This document shows positions 5,203 to 8,456 of a stretch of DNA of 8,456 bases, piece by piece. A program made the position numbers and the translations under genes. Source of the stretch: Acidobacteriota bacterium (GTDB lineage: Bacteria > Acidobacteriota > Terriglobia > Terriglobales > Acidobacteriaceae). The first letter of the stretch is position 1; the number at the start of each line of letters is the position of its first letter. The DNA is taken from contig JAJZDO010000288.1 in the NCBI GenBank assembly GCA_021805955.1, positions 1 to 8,456 of the forward strand. Direction: 5' to 3'. The notes beneath the pieces were generated by a model. It did not search any database. It was given only the letters and a program-made list of their open reading frames with translations, and was not told the origin of the DNA.

Positions 5203-6024
5203 ATGGTTCGCTTAACGTATCGACTCGTTCTTGCTCTCCCAGTCGTGCTGTTCAGTTTTGTTGCATATACGCAACAATCCTCTGCTCCCCCATCCGACAA
5301 CGCCGACCAGAACCAGCAGCAACAGATTTCCCCCGCAGCATCCGCACCCTCCCAATCGAGTCCCGGCGATGCCCTGCCGGATGATCCGGGAACAACCGCG
5401 CACATTCAGCCGCCAATTCAACCGGAGGGACCGACCGTCGTTTTTGACACTTCGATGGGAAGAATGACCTGCGGACTGTATTCCAAGGAAGCGCCGCAAA
5501 TGGTCGCTAACTTTGTCGGTCTTGCGATGGGCAGCAAGGAATATACCGACCCTGTCAGTCACAAGAAAGTCCAGCGCAAGCCGTATTATGACGGAACGAC
5601 GTTTCACCGCGTCATTCCCGGTTTCATGATTCAAGGGGGCGACCCCAGCGGCACCGGGACCGGCGACCCAGGGTACTTCGTCAACGACGAGATCACGCCC
5701 GAACTGAACTTTGATATAGCCGGCCGGCTGGCGATGGCCAATGCCGGACCCAACACCAACGGGTCGCAGTTCTTCGTCACGGTTGCGCCGCAACCCTCTC
5801 TCGATCAGAATTACACCATCTTTGGGCAGTGCGATCCGGCCAGCGTCCTGGTCGCCGAGTCAATCGCTCAGGTGCCGCGCGACCCGCAGGACAAGCCCCT
5901 GGCTCCGGTGTATCTGAACAAAGTCACCATCGTGCAGCCCGGTCAACCAATGCCCCCCGTCCCGCCGCCCGCGAAGCCGCAACCGGAGCCGGGAACAACA
6001 CAGCCGTCAATGGAGCAGCCTTAG
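5203..6024 (+). CDS. Secreted cyclophilin-type peptidyl-prolyl cis-trans isomerase
   Basis: Catalyses cis-trans isomerisation of peptide bonds before proline, probably in the periplasm. From ATG 5203 the product has 273 residues: an N-terminal hydrophobic signal (about 1-23), a Gln/Ser/Pro-rich linker to about 75, a cyclophilin domain about 78-238, and a Pro-rich tail. FHRVIPGFMIQGGD supplies the catalytic Arg136 with Phe141, Met142 and Gln144, and MANAGPNTNGSQFF is the other family motif. The usual WL...H motif reads SLDQNY, so the Trp linked to cyclosporin binding and the nearby His are replaced. The frame is open upstream to a GTG at 5107, but ATG 5203 is chosen because the signal peptide starts there; its ribosome site is weak. 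A hairpin begins three bases after the stop and a second cyclophilin gene follows. Confidence 0.88.
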   Translation: MVRLTYRLVLALPVVLFSFVAYTQQSSAPPSDNADQNQQQQISPAASAPSQSSPGDALPDDPGTTAHIQPPIQPEGPTVVFDTSMGRMTCGLYSKEAPQMVANFVGLAMGSKEYTDPVSHKKVQRKPYYDGTTFHRVIPGFMIQGGDPSGTGTGDPGYFVNDEITPELNFDIAGRLAMANAGPNTNGSQFFVTVAPQPSLDQNYTIFGQCDPASVLVAESIAQVPRDPQDKPLAPVYLNKVTIVQPGQPMPPVPPPAKPQPEPGTTQPSMEQP

Positions 6025-6026
6025 GA

Positions 6027-6060
6027 CGGAAGAAATTCGCTCGGCGCGAATCCGCTTCCG
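6027..6060 (+). terminator. Stop-adjacent hairpin between the two cyclophilin genes
   Basis: CGGAAG (6027-6032) pairs with CTTCCG (6055-6060), and ATTCGC (6035-6040) with GCGAAT (6046-6051), around a 5-base loop with a small internal loop. It starts three bases after the stop codon and is followed within a few bases by a short TTTT. It could terminate the first gene, or attenuate read-through to the second. Confidence 0.5.
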
Positions 6061-6124
6061 GTCAAGTTTTCACCTTACGCAGCGTTGAAGAAAAGATTTC
6101 TATTCTTAAAGGAGTTCATCCGTT

Positions 6125-6655
6125 ATGAGTCTGACCCAAGGCACCTATGCAATCTTCCATACCTCCGAGGGAAAAATCGTCTGCAGGCTCCATGAAAAGG
6201 ACGCCCCGAAGACGGTAGCGAATTTCATCGAACTCGCCGAAGGCACGCGCGAGTGGACGCACCCCACCAATAACAAGAAATCCAAAGACAAGCTGTTCAA
6301 CGGCACAATCTTCCATCGGGTCATTCCAAAATTCATGATTCAGGGCGGCGATCCGGCGGGAACCGGCTTCGGCGGCCCAGGCTACAAGTTTGAAGATGAA
6401 ACCAAGGGCTCACCGCACGGTTTCACCAAACCGGGCAAGCTGGCCATGGCAAACTCCGGCCCGAACACCAATGGCTCGCAGTTCTTTATCACAGTCGCCG
6501 CGACTCCATGGCTGACCGGCAATCACACCATCTTTGGAGATGTGGTCGAGGGTCAGGATATTGTGGACAAAATCTCCGAGGTCGATCGCGACCGCACCGA
6601 CAAACCTCGCAATCCCGTCATTGTCGAATCGGTCGAAATTGAGCGGGTCGCGTAA
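6125..6655 (+). CDS. Cytoplasmic cyclophilin-type peptidyl-prolyl cis-trans isomerase
   Basis: A single-domain, 176-residue cyclophilin without signal peptide or membrane segment, so probably a cytosolic folding helper. The catalytic set is complete by comparison with human cyclophilin A: Arg65, Phe70, Met71, Gln73 (FHRVIPKFMIQGGD), Ala109, Phe121, Trp129, Leu130 and His134 (TPWLTGNHTIFG). A lysine-rich insert at about 45-57 lengthens the loop before the active-site strand, and the same insert appears in the secreted paralogue, pointing to shared ancestry. The start is supported by AAAGGAG about 10 bases before the ATG. It lies 100 bases after the secreted cyclophilin gene on the same strand, with a hairpin between, so co-transcription is possible but not certain. 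It corresponds roughly to PpiB-type enzymes. Confidence 0.93.
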   Translation: MSLTQGTYAIFHTSEGKIVCRLHEKDAPKTVANFIELAEGTREWTHPTNNKKSKDKLFNGTIFHRVIPKFMIQGGDPAGTGFGGPGYKFEDETKGSPHGFTKPGKLAMANSGPNTNGSQFFITVAATPWLTGNHTIFGDVVEGQDIVDKISEVDRDRTDKPRNPVIVESVEIERVA

Positions 6656-6676
6656 CGCAAGAATATTTTGACGCTA

Positions 6677-6703
6677 AACCGTGGCTGCACGCAGCTTCCG
6701 GTT
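6677..6703 (+). terminator. Weak hairpin after the cytoplasmic cyclophilin gene
   Basis: AACCG (6677-6681) pairs with CGGTT (6699-6703), and GCTG (6684-6687) with CAGC (6692-6695), around a 4-base loop. A TCTTTT follows 8 bases later. It lies 22 bases after the stop, so it is a plausible weak terminator, but the stem is short and interrupted. Confidence 0.3.
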
Positions 6704-6764
6704 CCCTGAATCTTTTCTGCCGATGGAACGATCTAACGTGAGTGGAAAGGATTCGGGGAGCGTT

Positions 6765-7505
6765 ATGAGCGGAGGCAAGCGAGTCGCGCTGATTACAGGC
6801 GCAAACAAGGGCATTGGGCTGGAGACAGCGCGCCAGCTTGGCAAACTGGGCATTACGGTCATCCTGGGGTCGCGCGATCTCGCCAAAGGCGAAGCGGCGG
6901 CGGCGAGGCTGCGCGCAGAGGGCATCGATGCACGCCCATTGCATCTGGATGTTACAAACGCGGCTGATCGAGATGCAGCCGTCAAGTTTTTCAACGAGCA
7001 TTTTGGCAAGCTCGATATTCTGATCAACAATGCGGGTATTGCTGAGGCAAACGCGTGGAGCGGCAACAATACCAGCGCAGTACCACCCGAAACGGTGCAG
7101 CGGGTCTTTGAGACAAATTTGTTTGCTCCCGTCGCGTTGACCCAGGAACTACTGCCCCTGCTGAGGAAGAGTCCGGCGGCCCGGATCGTCAACCTATCAA
7201 GCATCATGGGATCGCTGACCCTGCACAGCGATCCAAAATCGCCGATCTACAACAAGAAACCGATGGCCTATGATGCATCGAAGTCCGCTCTGAATGCCTT
7301 CACGATTCATCTGGCGCACGAACTGCGCGATACCAGGATCAAGGTCAACTCCGCGCATCCCGGCTGGGTCAAGACGGACATGGGCACCGACGCCGCTCCC
7401 ATGGATGTTGTTGCGGGCGCAACGACTTCGGTTGCCTTGGCAACCTTATCCGACGATGGCCCGACCGGCGCATTTCTCCACATGGGAAAACCGTTGCCAT
7501 GGTAG
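6765..7505 (+). CDS. Short-chain dehydrogenase/reductase, carbonyl-reductase-like
   Basis: A classical SDR of 246 residues, an NAD(P)-dependent oxidoreductase of unknown substrate. The Rossmann nucleotide motif TGANKGIG is at residues 11-18, with LDV at 61-63 and NNAG at 88-91. The catalytic tetrad appears as Asn118, Ser146, Tyr169 and Lys173 (YDASK). The 22 residues between Ser146 and Tyr169 exceed the usual dozen and recall carbonyl reductase 1, which also shares the NKGIG form of the glycine motif. Lys15 and Arg37 at the end of strand 2 suggest NADPH over NADH. The frame extends upstream to a GTG at 6681 and an ATG at 6723, but ATG 6765 has GGGGAG 4 bases upstream and gives normal SDR length, so it is preferred. 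A strong terminator follows. Its link to the cyclophilins is only shared direction. Confidence 0.9.
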   Translation: MSGGKRVALITGANKGIGLETARQLGKLGITVILGSRDLAKGEAAAARLRAEGIDARPLHLDVTNAADRDAAVKFFNEHFGKLDILINNAGIAEANAWSGNNTSAVPPETVQRVFETNLFAPVALTQELLPLLRKSPAARIVNLSSIMGSLTLHSDPKSPIYNKKPMAYDASKSALNAFTIHLAHELRDTRIKVNSAHPGWVKTDMGTDAAPMDVVAGATTSVALATLSDDGPTGAFLHMGKPLPW

Positions 7506-7536
7506 GTCGCGCGGAGTGTGAAGCTTTCCAGAATGA

Positions 7537-7568
7537 AGAAGGCCCGCTGTGTGCGGGCCTTCTGTTTT
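7537..7568. terminator. Strong terminator between the convergent SDR and mdh genes
   Basis: AGAAGGCCCGC (7537-7547) and GCGGGCCTTCT (7553-7563) form a perfect 11-bp GC-rich stem with a 5-base loop, followed by G and TTTT on the plus strand. It lies 32 bases after the SDR stop and about 20 bases beyond the mdh stop. It is a clear intrinsic terminator for the SDR; for mdh only the hairpin, without a long T tract, applies. Confidence 0.85.
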
Positions 7569-7584
7569 GGTCCAAGCGGAAATC

Positions 7585-8456
7585 TTAGACGCCAATCACA
7601 GCGCAGAGTTCCTTCACCGCGTCCGCGCTCTTCTGCAGACCGGCCTGCTCCTCCGGCATCAGCTTGAGTTCGATGATCTCTTCCAGGCCGCGCGCTCCCA
7701 GCTTGCACAGGACGCCAACACAGAGACCGTGAATGCCATACTCCCCTTCCAGATAAGCCGAGCACGGAAGCACCTTCTTCTTGTCCTTGAGGATGGCCTC
7801 AACCATCTCGGTTGTCGCCGCACCCGGAGCATAGTAGGCGCTGCCCGCCTTCAGGTACTTGACGATCTCCGCACCGCCATCGCGCGTGCGCTGCACCAGA
7901 CGGTCGATCGTGGCCTTGTCGAGCAGCTCCGTGATGGGCACGCCGTACGCGGTGGAATAGCGCGGCATGGGAACCATGGTGTCGCCGTGTCCGCCTAGAA
8001 CGAACGCGGAGACATTTTCCACGCTTACCTTCAACTCCTCGGCAATAAAGGTGCGGAAGCGAGCCGAATCCAGAACTCCCGCCATCCCGATCACGCGTTC
8101 ACGATTGAACTTCGACTGCTTGAACGCGGTCTGGACCATCACGTCCAGCGGGTTGGAGGAGACGATCAGAATGGCCTCCGGCGACGCCGCCACGACCTTG
8201 CTGACCACATCCGACATGATCTTGTAGTTTGTTTGCAGCAGATCATCGCGGCTCATGCCGGGCTTGCGTGGAATTCCCGCTGTGATGACGACGATGTCCG
8301 AGTTCGCAGTGGCAGCGTAGTCATTGCTTCCGAGAATGTGAACGTCGTGCTTCTCGACCGGCATGGATTCCAGCAAATCGAGCGCCTTGCCCTGCGGTAT
8401 TCCCTCCACAACATCGACCAGCACAATGTCGGCCAACTCCTTGGCCGCGATCCAAT
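7585..8456 (-). CDS. mdh: Malate dehydrogenase, LDH-like NAD type (5' end outside window)
   Basis: Oxidises (S)-malate to oxaloacetate with NAD in the TCA cycle. The 289 visible codons cover most of the enzyme (about 310 residues in the family); the N-terminal Gly motif of the NAD site lies beyond the right edge, and the first whole codons read WIAAKE. The Asp in DIVLVDV at the end of strand 2 favours NAD over NADP. In [11 protein letters not shown] the first Arg replaces the Gln typical of lactate dehydrogenases and marks malate specificity, and the second binds substrate. [13 protein letters not shown] (catalytic Asp and Arg) and GGHGDTMVP (catalytic His) are all present. A TTG at 8436 could be read as a start but is internal, because the frame continues with family-like sequence to the edge. 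sdhCA lies 6.9 kb further along the same strand. Confidence 0.95.
   Translation of the reverse strand, partial: WIAAKELADIVLVDVVEGIPQGKALDLLESMPVEKHDVHILGSNDYAATANSDIVVITAGIPRKPGMSRDDLLQTNYKIMSDVVSKVVAASPEAILIVSSNPLDVMVQTAFKQSKFNRERVIGMAGVLDSARFRTFIAEELKVSVENVSAFVLGGHGDTMVPMPRYSTAYGVPITELLDKATIDRLVQRTRDGGAEIVKYLKAGSAYYAPGAATTEMVEAILKDKKKVLPCSAYLEGEYGIHGLCVGVLCKLGARGLEEIIELKLMPEEQAGLQKSADAVKELCAVIGV

Noticed and set aside
5212..5793. 193-codon minus-strand frame inside the secreted cyclophilin gene
   Set aside because: A shadow of the plus-strand cyclophilin, whose family motifs are unmistakable.
7549..7998. 149-codon plus-strand frame inside mdh
   Set aside because: Antisense to conserved mdh sequence, and it starts within the terminator hairpin.

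Overview
The window looks like chromosomal DNA of a soil-type member of the Acidobacteriota (class Terriglobia). This is inferred, not proven. It rests on a di-heme sdhC followed directly by sdhA, a lactate-dehydrogenase-like NAD malate dehydrogenase, two DUF4382-type lipoproteins of a kind common in that phylum, a secreted plus a cytoplasmic cyclophilin, and moderately GC-rich coding DNA. No tRNA, rRNA, CRISPR array, transposase or phage gene was seen.

Layout. The left edge (minus strand) holds the first codons of sdhA (1-26) and a complete sdhC (28-729), part of an sdhCA(B) operon with a good sigma70-type promoter at 956-984 and a leader of about 220 nt. A long hairpin (1076-1122) separates it from a small gene for a charged 62-residue protein (1198-1386), whose Shine-Dalgarno sequence lies inside a perfect palindrome (1395-1411). 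Next come two diverged tandem paralogues, both minus strand (1480-2928 and 3307-4791), encoding predicted outer-surface or periplasmic lipoproteins. Each has an N-terminal DUF4382-like domain, a beta-sandwich carboxypeptidase-regulatory-like domain and a cysteine-containing C-terminal region. The 378-bp gap between them holds a strong promoter candidate (3109-3138) surrounded by repeated TTGAATA boxes and an inverted repeat. An AT-rich gap of about 410 bp (4792-5202) forms a divergent promoter region.

The plus strand then carries a secreted cyclophilin-type peptidyl-prolyl isomerase (5203-6024), a cytoplasmic one (6125-6655) and an NADPH-type short-chain dehydrogenase (6765-7505). A strong terminator (7537-7568) lies between this block and the convergent malate dehydrogenase gene (7585 to the window edge, minus strand, 5' end cut off).

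How it fits together. mdh and sdhCA encode consecutive TCA-cycle enzymes (succinate to fumarate; malate to oxaloacetate) and share a strand, but about 6.9 kb of unrelated genes lies between them. The two secreted lipoproteins probably act at the cell envelope and carry a conserved even set of cysteines. The exported cyclophilin beside them could assist envelope protein folding, but that link is positional only. The most unusual items are the duplicated DUF4382 lipoproteins with different regulatory regions, the repeat-rich promoter island at 3042-3195, and the hairpin that covers the ribosome binding site of the small gene.
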